From JAXLQL01 sp046331625 (GTDB taxonomy: Bacteria > Acidobacteriota > Terriglobia > Bryobacterales > Bryobacteraceae), in assembly GCA_046331625.1 (NCBI GenBank), contig JAXLQL010000044.1, positions 1 through 42,348 of the forward strand: a DNA stretch of 42,348 nt, in the 5' to 3' direction. Below are positions 17,487 to 27,389 of the stretch, piece by piece. Within the stretch, counting starts at the first letter, position 1, and every line of letters starts with the position of its first letter. A program made the position numbers and the translations under genes. The notes below the pieces were generated by a model, which worked only from the letters and a program-made list of their open reading frames with translations, ran no database searches and had not been told where the DNA came from.

Positions 17487-17552
17487 TCGTAAAAGAAAAG
17501 TGAATATTCGGGAACAGACATCTTTTACATTTCTTTGACTCCACTTTTACGA
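17487..17552. promoter_or_regulatory. Three CTTTTAC sites in a divergent promoter region
   Basis: GTAAAAG at 17489-17495 and CTTTTAC at 17522-17528 and 17544-17550. Centres are 33 and 22 bases apart, three and two helical turns, so all face one side of the DNA. The outer pair extends to TCGTAAAAG/CTTTTACGA. The segment is unusually A+T-rich for this genome and separates the Cys-rich gene from the redoxin gene. A shared regulator site is the inference. Confidence 0.45.
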
Positions 17553-17584
17553 CTCTCGAGTTGCGCGCTCCCATAATGGAGCGC

Positions 17585-18169
17585 ATGACATCCAACACGA
17601 ACACCAATCGTTGGCTCGACCGAGCCGTTCTCGCGATGCTGCTGTGCTCGCTGAGCATGAACGCCGCCATGGCGTGGAAGCTACGCCACAAGGACATGGA
17701 CGAAGCCGTCCGCCGGGACGAAGGCCGTCTACAAGAAGGAAGTCTGCTGCCTGCACTCGATCTCCGCGATGCGCGCGGAGCAACGGCCCACATCGCCGTC
17801 AGTGGCCGGTCGAAGCCCACCGTGGTCTATGCATTTGCGCCGCAATGTGGCTGGTGCGTTCGGAACAACGCCAACTTCAATGCCTTGGCGAGCGCGCTCG
17901 CGGGGCGCGCCGAAGTGGTTGCCGTCTCGCTCAGTCCGGAAGGCGTGGAAGAGTACGTGGCCAAGCATGGAATTCGCGTTCCGGTCTACCGGAGCCCTTC
18001 TCGCGCCACGTCGGAAGCCTACCGGTTTGGCGCGACGCCGGGTATGGTCGTGGTTTCCGCCGATGGACACGTGGCCAAGCAGTGGCTCGGGGCGTGGATG
18101 AACGACAAGCAGAAGGAGATCGAGGACTACTTCGGGGTCAAGCTGCCGGGCGTTCCGGTGCGAGACTGA
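17585..18169 (+). CDS. Membrane-anchored thioredoxin-like (redoxin) protein
   Basis: About 194 residues. One N-terminal helix (AVLAMLLCSLSMNAAMAWKL) acts as anchor or uncleaved signal, then a thioredoxin fold with the active site CGWC in AFAPQCGWCVRNN and the cis-Pro loop GATPGMVVV. This is the TlpA/AhpC-TSA type, acting outside the cytoplasm in disulfide exchange. ATG at 17585 (GGAG close upstream) or 17576 could be used; CATAAT at 17572-17577 resembles a -10. The 3' end is 9 bases from the convergent NTase pseudogene. Confidence 0.85.
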   Translation: MTSNTNTNRWLDRAVLAMLLCSLSMNAAMAWKLRHKDMDEAVRRDEGRLQEGSLLPALDLRDARGATAHIAVSGRSKPTVVYAFAPQCGWCVRNNANFNALASALAGRAEVVAVSLSPEGVEEYVAKHGIRVPVYRSPSRATSEAYRFGATPGMVVVSADGHVAKQWLGAWMNDKQKEIEDYFGVKLPGVPVRD

Positions 18170-18178
18170 CTGCGGACG

Positions 18179-18905
18179 TCATGCGTAGGATTCGAGCATC
18201 GCCGAGGTGATCTCGGAATTCGACGGCCAGTGTCCGCGGCGGCATCCGGCGTGTGTTTGATAGGAGTCGAGCCTGGTGGGATTGGGTTGGACCACGCGTC
18301 CGTTTTCGAGGAACAGGAGGCCGGCTTTGTCCGTCGGCATTTGGGCGACGAACGCCTCGGCCTCATCGATGGCCTTCCGCAGAGCTTGGGTGATTCTCGC
18401 CGGGTCCATCGGCTCGGTCGCTGAAAGCAACTCCCAATCGGCTCGCGGGTGGAAAACGTTGCGCCGAATTTCCGCGAGCAGACCCTCCGGAGTGAAGCCA
18501 ATCGCTTTGTCGACAACGGCCCAGACTAGAGCGCCGAGCGGAAGAATCTTCTCGTGGATGGTGACCAGGTCGATCATGTCCCGAAGTGCACGCCGGCCAG
18601 CGGCGGCCGTCACCTTGTTCAACGCGAGGTCTACGGGATGGAGAACGTAGCCGAACGTGGGATCGGGGACTGTCGGGAAGAACCGGTAGTCACTGTCGGC
18701 CACCCACTCGAGCCTTGTGACTTCTCCGTCAAGCGAGACTTCGACGCTGTGAATCCAGGGTTCTGTTCTTATCCAGGTTGCGGCGAATCCGGCCGCTTTC
18801 AGCGCTTCGACGTCGGCAATGGCGGCTTCAGGCAACATAGCTCTCGGCATCGCGCTTCGCCGCGAGGACCGCCAAGACCCGAGCCTGGATCTTACTGAGG
18901 GGCAT
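18179..18905 (-). pseudogene. Nucleotidyltransferase (AbiEii-like) lacking its catalytic segment
   Basis: Start MPLSKIQARVLAVLAAKRDAESYVA (bases 18905-18831) is a recognisable NTase N-terminus and is followed at once by a stop. Six bases later, in another frame, the body resumes with EAAIADVEALKAAGFAATW and continues to the stop at 18179, including LHPVDLALNKVTAAAGRR, RDMIDLVTIHE and FTPEGLLAEIRRN. Relatives carry about 25-30 residues between these parts, including the G-A/S-T turn and the DxD metal site. So an out-of-frame deletion of roughly 80 bases removed the active site. The partner gene overlaps the start by 14 bases. Confidence 0.8.
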
Positions 18906-19092
18906 TGCATGCCTGCTCGATCTGCTCGGCCAGTCGCCACGCCGCCAAATTGCCTTCGATCCGCAGAGCCCGCGCGATGACCAACGCGTGCTCGGGGCTC
19001 GGCTTCTCAATTTGACGCAGGTTCCACAGAGCCTGGACCCCATACTCGGCAAACGCCCGCCGATACAAGCTTTCCCAAGACGGATTCTCCAT
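18892..19092 (-). CDS. Small helical partner of the nucleotidyltransferase (antitoxin-like)
   Basis: 66 residues, MENPSWESLYRRAFAEYG, then WNLRQIEKPSPEHALVIARA and a basic/acidic helical end. Such proteins occur directly before this NTase family, and the coding regions overlap by 14 bases (18892-18905), implying coupled translation. By analogy with NTase toxin-antitoxin pairs it may be the antitoxin. It is intact although the NTase is broken. Confidence 0.65.
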   Translation of the reverse strand: MENPSWESLYRRAFAEYGVQALWNLRQIEKPSPEHALVIARALRIEGNLAAWRLAEQIEQACNAPQ

Positions 19093-19505
19093 GCCCTATT
19101 CTCCCACTTCCGGCGCTCCCCGCCCAGCCGAACGCCCTCCGTACCAAACCGGCTGGATCTACCCCGACTTCTTGGACGTGGCATATGCAGAAGCCGATCC
19201 GCGAAGACGATATCTTGTCACGGGCGCTGGGAGCCTTGCTCGAAGGCGGCGCCAGCCACAACGGCTACCCTAACCCATTGGATGCCATCACCTTGCCCGC
19301 GTCGAGGCTGTCACTCGGCTCGACCCTCGCCAACAGCGAATCTCGTCTCAACCGCTACTTTGAGTGAGAAGAATCCGTCCCTCCGTGGACTACACCTTTA
19401 GAGGTGTGCAATAATAACGCCTTGCTAGCTGTTTACATTCTGTACTCCGTACCGTTTAGTACCATTCAGGCGCGCATCTGGGAGCGTGCGCGCTAGGGAG
19501 GGAAG
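19093..19505. other. Gene-poor stretch before the ACIII operon
   Basis: 413 bases without a convincing gene. Two short overlapping frames exist: 19091-19273 (ERPPYQTGWIYPDFLDVAYA) and 19185-19367 (DAITLPASRLSLGSTLANSE). They read as if one protein changes frame near 19195, but I recognise neither part. The last 100 bases hold the ACIII leader, with the hairpin at 19392-19407 and GTACCGTTTAGTAC. Confidence 0.5.
19392..19407. promoter_or_regulatory. Small perfect hairpin upstream of actA
   Basis: ACACCT (19392-19397) and AGGTGT (19402-19407) around TTAG, followed by the A+T-rich GCAATAATAA. Too short for certainty; a terminator of upstream transcription or an operator for the respiratory operon are both possible. 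Confidence 0.3.
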
Positions 19506-20156
19506 ATGGCTCAAGTCTTTCGTCCCAGCACGAATGCATTCGCACGAGGAAGTATCGCAATTGCCCTGTTGGCCGTTGGCGGCTTGGGAGCGGCACTCTT
19601 CACCGTGAACAAATCCCCTTTGGTATCGAATGCAACCGTTGTTCGGGACCAACCTGTTCCATTCAGCCACAAGCACCATGTGGGTGGCGTCGGCCTCGAC
19701 TGCCGATACTGCCACACGGCTGTGGAGAAATCCGCGTCGGCCGGTATTCCACCGACGGAAACCTGTATGAGTTGCCATTCGCAGATCTGGTCTGACGCGC
19801 CGATGCTCGAACCGGTCCGTGAAAGCTATCGCAGCGGCAAGAGCATCCAGTGGACACGCGTTCATGACCTGCCCGGGTTCGTCTACTTCAATCACAGCAT
19901 TCATGTGACTAAGGGTATGGGTTGCGCGGTGTGTCACGGCCGGGTGGACAAGATGCCGCTGATGTACCAAGAGAACACTTTGTACATGGAGTGGTGCCTC
20001 GAGTGTCATCGTGCGCCGGAGAAGTTCATCCGGCCCAAAGACAAGGTGTACTCGATGGACTACCAGCCAGCGGAGCCCCAGGAAGTGCTGGGTCCGAAAC
20101 TGGTCGCTGAATACAAGGTCCGAAAACTGACCGATTGCTCGGTCTGTCACCGCTAG
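19506..20156 (+). CDS. actA: Alternative complex III pentaheme cytochrome ActA
   Basis: 216 residues: an N-terminal membrane helix (SIAIALLAVGGLGAALFTV), then five heme sites CRYCH, CMSCH, CAVCH, CLECH and CSVCH with FSHKHHVGG and YFNHSIHV supplying distal His ligands. It is the periplasmic cytochrome that carries electrons from the ActB/ActC quinol-oxidising core. A strong GGGAGGGAAG lies just before ATG 19506. It opens a plus-strand run that continues with gaps of at most about 20 bases through the oxidase genes. Confidence 0.93.
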   Translation: MAQVFRPSTNAFARGSIAIALLAVGGLGAALFTVNKSPLVSNATVVRDQPVPFSHKHHVGGVGLDCRYCHTAVEKSASAGIPPTETCMSCHSQIWSDAPMLEPVRESYRSGKSIQWTRVHDLPGFVYFNHSIHVTKGMGCAVCHGRVDKMPLMYQENTLYMEWCLECHRAPEKFIRPKDKVYSMDYQPAEPQEVLGPKLVAEYKVRKLTDCSVCHR

Positions 20157-20166
20157 CAGCCACACG

Positions 20167-23136
20167 ATGAGCAGCCAACCGAACCTACCCAATCCAGAAC
20201 CGCTCGATCTGGAAGCGATCCGAGCGCGGCTCGCGGGCAAGCAAGGCCCCGAATTCTGGCGCAGCCTCGATCAGGCTGCCGGATCGCCCGCTTTCCAGCA
20301 ATATGTCGATGACGAGTTCACCCCCGGAACGTCCGAGTGGACCGATCCGGTCAGCCGCAGGCGCCTGCTCGAACTCCTCGGCGCCACGCTCGGCTTGGCC
20401 GGGCTGACGAGCTGCACCAAGCAGCCGCCGGAGATGATCGTCCCCTACGTCAACCAACCCGAAGACGTGATTCCTGGCAAGTCTCTGTTCTTTGCCACCT
20501 CCATCCCGCTCGGCGGAATCTCGGAACCGGTCCTGGCCGAGAGCCACCTCGGGCACCCCACCAAAGTGGAGGGCAATCCCGAGCATCCGGCCAGCATGGG
20601 CGCCACTCACGTTTGGACCCAGGCCGCCACGCTCGGTCTCTGGGATCCTGACCGCTCACAGGCGGTTCTACGGGAAGGACGAAGCAGCACCTGGCTCCGG
20701 TTCCAGGAATCGGCGAAGATTCTGCGCGAGCACCTGCTCGCCACCAAGGGCGCCGGATTCCGGATCCTGACCGAGACCGTCACCTCTCCTACCTTGCTCG
20801 CCTGGCTGCGCGAGACGCTGGCGGCGTTTCCGGAAGCCAAGTGGCACCAGTTCGAGCCCGTGTCTCGGGACTCGGCCCGCGCTGGCGCGAAGATGGCCTT
20901 CGGCGAAGCCGTTACCTCCGTTTACAAGATTGACCAAGCCAACGTGATCGTTGCCCTCGACTCGGACTTCCTCGTGTCCGGACCAGGCGCGGTCCGCCAT
21001 GCGCGGGACTTCGCTTCCCGCCGCGAGCCCGGCAACATGAACCGGCTTTACGCCGTGGAACCGACCCCCTCGCTGACCGGCGCGTCGGCCGATCACCGGC
21101 TGGCGGTTTCCTCGGCTGACGTCGAGAATTTCGCCCGCGCATTGGCGGCGAAGCTCGAAACCGGTATCGCCTCGGCGAACTCGAAGGTGCCCGCTGCATG
21201 GCTCGATGCCGTGGCTGCAGACCTCAAAGCCAACGCGGGTTCCTCGCTCGTCATCCCCGGCGAGCATGCCTCGCCGGCCGTTCACGCCATCGCCCACGCC
21301 ATCAACGCGAAGCTCGGTAACGCGGGCAAGACGGTCATCTACATTGACTCGCTCGATGGCGCGGCTGATCACTACGCATCCCTGCGTGATCTGGTAGCCG
21401 ACATGGGCGCCGGCAAAGTCGAGACGCTTCTCATCGCCGGCGGCAATCCGGTGCAAGACGCGCCCTCTGATATCAAGTTCGGCGCCGCGATGGCCAAGGT
21501 TCACACCAAGATCCGGCTGGGCGAGTTCGAAGACGAAACCTCGGAGATCAGCACTTGGCACGTCCCGATGGCGCAGGCGCTCGAGAGCTGGGGCGACGGC
21601 CGTTCCTATGACGGCACGGTCACGCTGCAACAGCCGCTCATCGCGCCGCTCTACGAAGGCAAACAACTGATCGAAATCCTGGCCCAGTTGCTCGACAAGA
21701 GTGGCCGTGACGTGCGCGATCTGGTGAAAGAATACTGGATGGCGCAGCTTCCCAAGCAGGAGAACTTCAACGCCTTCTGGCAGCGCTCGGTGCATGACGG
21801 GTTCATGGCCGGGTCCACGCCTGCGGGCAAGACTGCCGGCCTGCGCAAGGAACTGGCAGCGGAACTCGGCAGCGGCAAAGCCCCCGGCTCGGGCGCCGAA
21901 ATCCTCTTCCGCCCCTGCCCCAACGTCTACGATGGCCGCTTCACCAACAACGCCTGGATGCAGGAACTACCCCGGCCGCTGACCAAGGTGACGTGGGAAA
22001 ACGTGGTCCTGATCAGCCCGGCGATGGCCACCGCCAAGGGAATCTCGAACGGGGACGTGGTCAACGTGAGCGCCAACGGCGGAAAAGTCGCTGGACCCGC
22101 GTGGATCCTGCCCGGCCAAGCAGAGAACTCCGTGGTGGTGCACTTGGGCTACGGCCGCACGCGCCTCGGTAAGATCGGCAACGGCGTCGGCTTCGCCGTG
22201 AATCCGATCCGTGTCTCGTCCTCGCCGTGGTCGTCGGCGGGCGACCTCGCGAAGACCGGCAACTCTGTCACGCTGTCAGTGACCCAGGAGCACGGCAGCA
22301 TGGAAGGGCGGAACATCGTCCGCTCGGCCACGCTCGAAGAGTTCAAAAAAACTCCGGACTTCGCGGTGGAAGAGGAGAAGGGCAAGCACCTGTTCTCGCT
22401 CTATCCGGAAGTGAAGTACGAAGGCTACTCCTGGGGCATGGCGATCGACCTGAACGCCTGTACCGGATGCAACGCCTGCACGATCGCCTGCCAGGCGGAG
22501 AACAACATCTCGGTGGTCGGTAAGGACCAAGTCAACCGCGGCCGTGAAATGCACTGGATCCGCGTCGACCGTTACTTCGAAGGCAAGCTCGACGATCCGG
22601 AAATCCATCACCAGCCGGTCACCTGCATGCACTGCGACAACGCGCCGTGCGAGCCGGTTTGTCCGGTGGCCGCCACCACGCACTCGAGCGAAGGTCTCAA
22701 CCAGATGACCTACAACCGCTGCGTGGGCACCCGGTATTGCTCGAACAACTGCCCGTACAAAGTCCGGCGCTTCAACTTCTTCCTCTACGCCGACTGGGAC
22801 ACGCAAAGCCTCAAGGGCGCGCGCAACCCGAATGTCAGCGTACGCAGCCGCGGCGTGATGGAAAAGTGCACCTACTGCGTGCAGCGCATCAACGCGGCGC
22901 GGATCGAGGCGGAAAAGGAAGGCCGCAAGATCAAGGATGGCGAGGTGGTGACGGCCTGTCAGCAGGTCTGCCCCTCGCAGGCAATTCATTTCGGCGACCT
23001 CAACGATCCCGGCTCGCGAGTAGCCAAAATCAAGAAGAGCGAGCGCAACTACTCTCTCTTGACGGATCTTCAGACGTTGCCGCGGACCTCATACATAGCC
23101 AAGTTGCGCAATCCCAATCCGGCGATCCATTCGTAG
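20167..23136 (+). CDS. actB: ACIII iron-sulfur subunit ActB (molybdopterin-oxidoreductase-like plus ferredoxin domain)
   Basis: 989 residues, the usual ActB1-ActB2 fusion. A twin-Arg-like stretch SRRRLLELLGATLGLAGLTSC near residues 61-81 marks export and possible lipidation. The large domain resembles molybdopterin oxidoreductases but, as in ActB generally, is not expected to carry the cofactor. From ~764 come the cluster motifs CTGCNACTIACQ, CMHCDNAPCEPVCP (~819), CVGTRYCSNNCPY (~851) and CTYC...CQQVCP (~900-930), enough for three [4Fe-4S] and one [3Fe-4S]. It takes electrons from quinol at ActC. It begins 10 bases after actA. Confidence 0.95.
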   Translation: MSSQPNLPNPEPLDLEAIRARLAGKQGPEFWRSLDQAAGSPAFQQYVDDEFTPGTSEWTDPVSRRRLLELLGATLGLAGLTSCTKQPPEMIVPYVNQPEDVIPGKSLFFATSIPLGGISEPVLAESHLGHPTKVEGNPEHPASMGATHVWTQAATLGLWDPDRSQAVLREGRSSTWLRFQESAKILREHLLATKGAGFRILTETVTSPTLLAWLRETLAAFPEAKWHQFEPVSRDSARAGAKMAFGEAVTSVYKIDQANVIVALDSDFLVSGPGAVRHARDFASRREPGNMNRLYAVEPTPSLTGASADHRLAVSSADVENFARALAAKLETGIASANSKVPAAWLDAVAADLKANAGSSLVIPGEHASPAVHAIAHAINAKLGNAGKTVIYIDSLDGAADHYASLRDLVADMGAGKVETLLIAGGNPVQDAPSDIKFGAAMAKVHTKIRLGEFEDETSEISTWHVPMAQALESWGDGRSYDGTVTLQQPLIAPLYEGKQLIEILAQLLDKSGRDVRDLVKEYWMAQLPKQENFNAFWQRSVHDGFMAGSTPAGKTAGLRKELAAELGSGKAPGSGAEILFRPCPNVYDGRFTNNAWMQELPRPLTKVTWENVVLISPAMATAKGISNGDVVNVSANGGKVAGPAWILPGQAENSVVVHLGYGRTRLGKIGNGVGFAVNPIRVSSSPWSSAGDLAKTGNSVTLSVTQEHGSMEGRNIVRSATLEEFKKTPDFAVEEEKGKHLFSLYPEVKYEGYSWGMAIDLNACTGCNACTIACQAENNISVVGKDQVNRGREMHWIRVDRYFEGKLDDPEIHHQPVTCMHCDNAPCEPVCPVAATTHSSEGLNQMTYNRCVGTRYCSNNCPYKVRRFNFFLYADWDTQSLKGARNPNVSVRSRGVMEKCTYCVQRINAARIEAEKEGRKIKDGEVVTACQQVCPSQAIHFGDLNDPGSRVAKIKKSERNYSLLTDLQTLPRTSYIAKLRNPNPAIHS

Positions 23137-23157
23137 ACGGCGGAGAGAATCAGAACA

Positions 23158-24540
<1,383 letters not shown>

Positions 24541-24541
24541 T

Positions 24542-25123
24542 ATGAGCACGCAAGTCCAAGAGTTGACCGCGCACGCCGAAGCCGAACGGGGCAAGCTCTA
24601 CGGCGTCATGGCCGAATTCGCCACGCAAGAGGACCTCATCGCCGCCTGTGAAAACGCGCGCGACGCGGGGTTCAAGAAGATGGACGCCTACACGCCCGTG
24701 CCGATCCACGGGCTGACCGACGCGCTCGGCTGGGACGACAACTCGGTCCAGAAGACGGTGCTCTGTGGCGGGCTGACCGGCTTGGTGGCCGGCTTCAGCC
24801 TGATGTACTACATCACGATGATCGCCTACCCGATGAACGTGGGCGGTAAGCCGAACTTCTCCTGGCCGGCCTACGTGCCGCCCGTCTTCGAGTTGACGAT
24901 CCTTTTCTCGGCCTTCGCTGCCGTGTTCGGCGGCGTGATGGCGCTCAACGGGCTTCCCATGCCCTACCATCCGGTGTGGAACAACCCGCGCTTCGTGCGC
25001 GCCTCGCAGGACCGCTTCTTCCTCTGCATCGAATCGGCCGATCCGAAGTTCGACACGATTTCGACCCGCCGCTTCCTCGAAGCGCAAAAGCATGTCTCGG
25101 AGGTGGTGGAAGTTGCCGAATAA
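24542..25123 (+). CDS. actD: ACIII subunit ActD (DUF3341)
   Basis: 193 residues. A soluble N-terminal part (GVMAEFATQEDLIAACENAR, DAYTPVPIHGL) is followed by two membrane helices and a C-terminal FYxCIE-like block (DRFFLCIESADPKFD). This matches DUF3341 ActD, a structural subunit that packs against ActC and ActF. ATG 24542 directly follows the actC stop; an upstream GTG would only add overlap. Confidence 0.93.
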   Translation: MSTQVQELTAHAEAERGKLYGVMAEFATQEDLIAACENARDAGFKKMDAYTPVPIHGLTDALGWDDNSVQKTVLCGGLTGLVAGFSLMYYITMIAYPMNVGGKPNFSWPAYVPPVFELTILFSAFAAVFGGVMALNGLPMPYHPVWNNPRFVRASQDRFFLCIESADPKFDTISTRRFLEAQKHVSEVVEVAE

Positions 25124-25724
25124 CAGATACCTCCTCGCACTGCCGCTCGTGCTGCTCCTCGCCGCTTGCCGGCAGGACATGCATGACCAACCCAAGTTCA
25201 AGGCGCTTTCCGGTTCCTCGTTCTTCCCCGACGGCCGCGCCTCGCGTCCGCTGATCGACGGAACCATCGCCCGCGGCAAACTCCGCACCGACACGCGAAT
25301 GTTCCAGGGCAAGGAAGGCGACGCGTTCGTGACGCAGATCCCGGTGCCCGTCACCAAGGCTTTGCTCGAGCGCGGACAGCAGCGCTTCAACATCTACTGC
25401 TCGCCGTGCCACGGCCGTCTCGGCGATGGCGAAGGCCTGGTGACGCAGCGCGGCTTCAAGCATCCACCGAGCTATCACTCCGACAAGATGCGCAACCAGC
25501 CGGCGGGCTACTTCTATGACGTCATCACCAACGGCTTCGGCGCCATGGCGAGCTACGCCTCGCGCGTTCCGGCCGAAGACCGCTGGGCGATCGTCTCCTA
25601 CATCCGGGCTCTGCAGTTGAGCCAGAACGCGACCATCGAAGACGTTCCCGCCGCCGAACGCGAGCACCTGGACCGGCCGGCTGCTCCGGCCGCCGAGGCG
25701 CCCAAGCAGGAGGGGCATCATTGA
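25092..25724 (+). CDS. actE: ACIII monoheme cytochrome c lipoprotein ActE
   Basis: 210 residues. A signal with lipobox LLLAAC predicts a lipoprotein anchored on the periplasmic face. FNIYCSPCHGRLGDGEG is the single heme site, with GAMASYASRVP and IVSYIRALQLSQ the Met-loop and C-terminal helix of class I cytochrome c. The gene overlaps actD by 32 bases if ATG 25092 is used; TTG 25113, ten bases after GGAGG, is an alternative. It passes electrons from ActA to the oxidase. Confidence 0.93.
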   Translation: MSRRWWKLPNNRYLLALPLVLLLAACRQDMHDQPKFKALSGSSFFPDGRASRPLIDGTIARGKLRTDTRMFQGKEGDAFVTQIPVPVTKALLERGQQRFNIYCSPCHGRLGDGEGLVTQRGFKHPPSYHSDKMRNQPAGYFYDVITNGFGAMASYASRVPAEDRWAIVSYIRALQLSQNATIEDVPAAEREHLDRPAAPAAEAPKQEGHH

Positions 25725-26896
25725 GCGACATGACTACCGCGACTGATCTTTCCGGCCTCCGCAACAAGGCCTTCTTCGTCGGGCTGGCGGGCTTGGTGGC
25801 CATGGCCGCGGGCTTCGCCTCCAATTCCGACCAGTTCTTCCGCTCTTATCTCATCGGCTACATTTATTGGCTGCTCATCGCGGTCACCTGTCTCGGACTG
25901 CTGAGCCTCCATCATCTCGTCGGTGGACAGTGGGGCGTGGTTATCCGGCGCCTGCTCGAGTGCGGCGCGCGGACCATTCCCGTCAACCTCCTGTTCGGCG
26001 TCCCGATCCTGCTCAACTTGCCCAAGCTCTACGAATGGGCGCGGCCGGAGCACGTGGCGCACGACGAGATTCTCAAGGCGAAGTCGGCTTGGCTCAATCC
26101 CGGCTTCTTCACGATCCGGTTTCTCATCTACTACGCCATCTGGCTCGGCGTCGGCTACCTGATGAACAAGTGGTCCGACGAGCAGGAAAACGGCGGCGGC
26201 GAAACGGCCAAGGACAAGCTTCGCAACTTGAGCGGTCCGGGCGTGGTGCTGCACATCCTCACCATGACGTTCGCCGCCTTCGATATCGGCATGTCGCTCG
26301 AGCCGCACTGGTTCTCGACGATGTACGGCGTCATCTACCTGTTCGGCGGGTGTCTGTCGACGATGGCGTTCCTCGTCATCGTCCTGCGGTCCCTGCAACA
26401 AAGCGAGCCGATGGGCAGTCTGCTCAAGCCGAACCACTTCCACGATCTCGGGACTCTGATGTTCGCCTTCGTCGTCTTGTGGGCCTACGTGAGCTTCTCG
26501 CAGTATCTGATCATCTGGTCGGGCAACCTGCCCGAAGAGACCCCGTGGTACTTCAAGCGCAGCCAGGGAGCGTGGGGCTCGATGGTGCCGCTGCTGATGA
26601 TCTTCCACTTCGTGCTGCCGTTCTTCCTGCTGCTGATGCGTTTCAACAAGAAGAAGTCGTCGATTCTCGTAAAGATCGCGGTCTTCATGTTGATCATTCG
26701 CCTGATGGAGCTGATGTGGCTGATCGGGCCGGCTTTCCATGAGGTAGAAGAAGCGCAACATCACTTCATTCACTGGATGGACGTCGCCGCGCCGCTGGCG
26801 CTGGGCGGCATTTGGGTCGGCTTCTTCTTCTACCAGTTGGGCAGGCGCTCGCTGGTGCCGGTGGAAGTGGCGCGGCTCCAGGGAGGTCATCACTGA
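25721..26896 (+). CDS. actF: ACIII membrane subunit ActF
   Basis: 391 residues with about ten helices, a paralogue-like companion of ActC without the full quinol pocket. SYLIGYIYWLLIAVTCLGL, FAAFDIGMSLEPHWFSTMYG and WAYVSFSQYLIIW are family blocks. TTG at 25721 is chosen because AGGAGG lies 7 bases upstream and it shares TTGA with the actE stop; ATG 25730 is possible. In ACIII, ActF is thought to take part in proton movement. Confidence 0.94.
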   Translation: MSDMTTATDLSGLRNKAFFVGLAGLVAMAAGFASNSDQFFRSYLIGYIYWLLIAVTCLGLLSLHHLVGGQWGVVIRRLLECGARTIPVNLLFGVPILLNLPKLYEWARPEHVAHDEILKAKSAWLNPGFFTIRFLIYYAIWLGVGYLMNKWSDEQENGGGETAKDKLRNLSGPGVVLHILTMTFAAFDIGMSLEPHWFSTMYGVIYLFGGCLSTMAFLVIVLRSLQQSEPMGSLLKPNHFHDLGTLMFAFVVLWAYVSFSQYLIIWSGNLPEETPWYFKRSQGAWGSMVPLLMIFHFVLPFFLLLMRFNKKKSSILVKIAVFMLIIRLMELMWLIGPAFHEVEEAQHHFIHWMDVAAPLALGGIWVGFFFYQLGRRSLVPVEVARLQGGHH

Positions 26897-27375
26897 TGTC
26901 GTCGCACGATCACGGACACGATTCGCATCCCTCGCCGCACGGGGCCTACGAAACCTCGGACGCCAGCATTCATGCCGTTTCGGTTTCCGGCGTTTCGATC
27001 TTCATCACGGTTGCCGTGGCGATGGTGCTGATGTTCGGCCTCGTCTTGGGGCTGACGCGGATTCCGGCAGCCATGGATCGCAAGCCGACCGCGAGCGAAA
27101 TGCAACGCGCTCTGCCGCAGGGCCCGCGCCTGCAGGTCGACGAACCAGGCGATCTCGTCAAGTTCCGGGCGCACGAGCAGCAACTGCTCGACTCCTACGG
27201 CCGCCAGCCCAATTCGGGCGCGGTTCGCATTCCGGTCAGCCGGGCGATGGAGATCGTAGCCGAGCGCGGCCTCGGCGCCAAGCCCGCCGAAGCCAAATCC
27301 GGAGCGGCGGTTGCCGCCGCGAAGCCGGCCGCCGAGCCGGCAAAACCCGTGGGAGGCGTCAAACCCGCCCACTGA
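26896..27375 (+). CDS. Small His-rich single-span membrane protein in the ACIII-oxidase operon
   Basis: 159 residues. The cytoplasmic-type N-terminus HDHGHDSHPSPHG has six His in the first 16 residues; one membrane helix follows (IFITVAVAMVLMFGLVLGL), then a periplasmic part with RLQVDEPGDL and PVSRAMEIVAERGL, and an Ala/Pro/Lys tail. ATG 26896 overlaps the actF stop by one base. It occupies the position of small accessory ACIII subunits. The VSRAMEIVAERG block is known in this gene neighbourhood but has no assigned activity. The His cluster could bind copper; that is inference. Confidence 0.75.
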   Translation: MSSHDHGHDSHPSPHGAYETSDASIHAVSVSGVSIFITVAVAMVLMFGLVLGLTRIPAAMDRKPTASEMQRALPQGPRLQVDEPGDLVKFRAHEQQLLDSYGRQPNSGAVRIPVSRAMEIVAERGLGAKPAEAKSGAAVAAAKPAAEPAKPVGGVKPAH

Positions 27376-27389
27376 AGAGGCGATCGATC

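Noticed and set aside
18179..18940. Intact 253-residue protein beginning upstream of 18905 in the body frame
   Set aside because: Its first ~35 residues are an Arg/Ser-rich out-of-frame reading of the true NTase N-terminus; the real gene has an internal deletion.
26812..26895. Upstream GTG start for the His-rich ACIII protein
   Set aside because: It would place 28 residues inside the actF coding region; ATG 26896 sits exactly at the actF stop.
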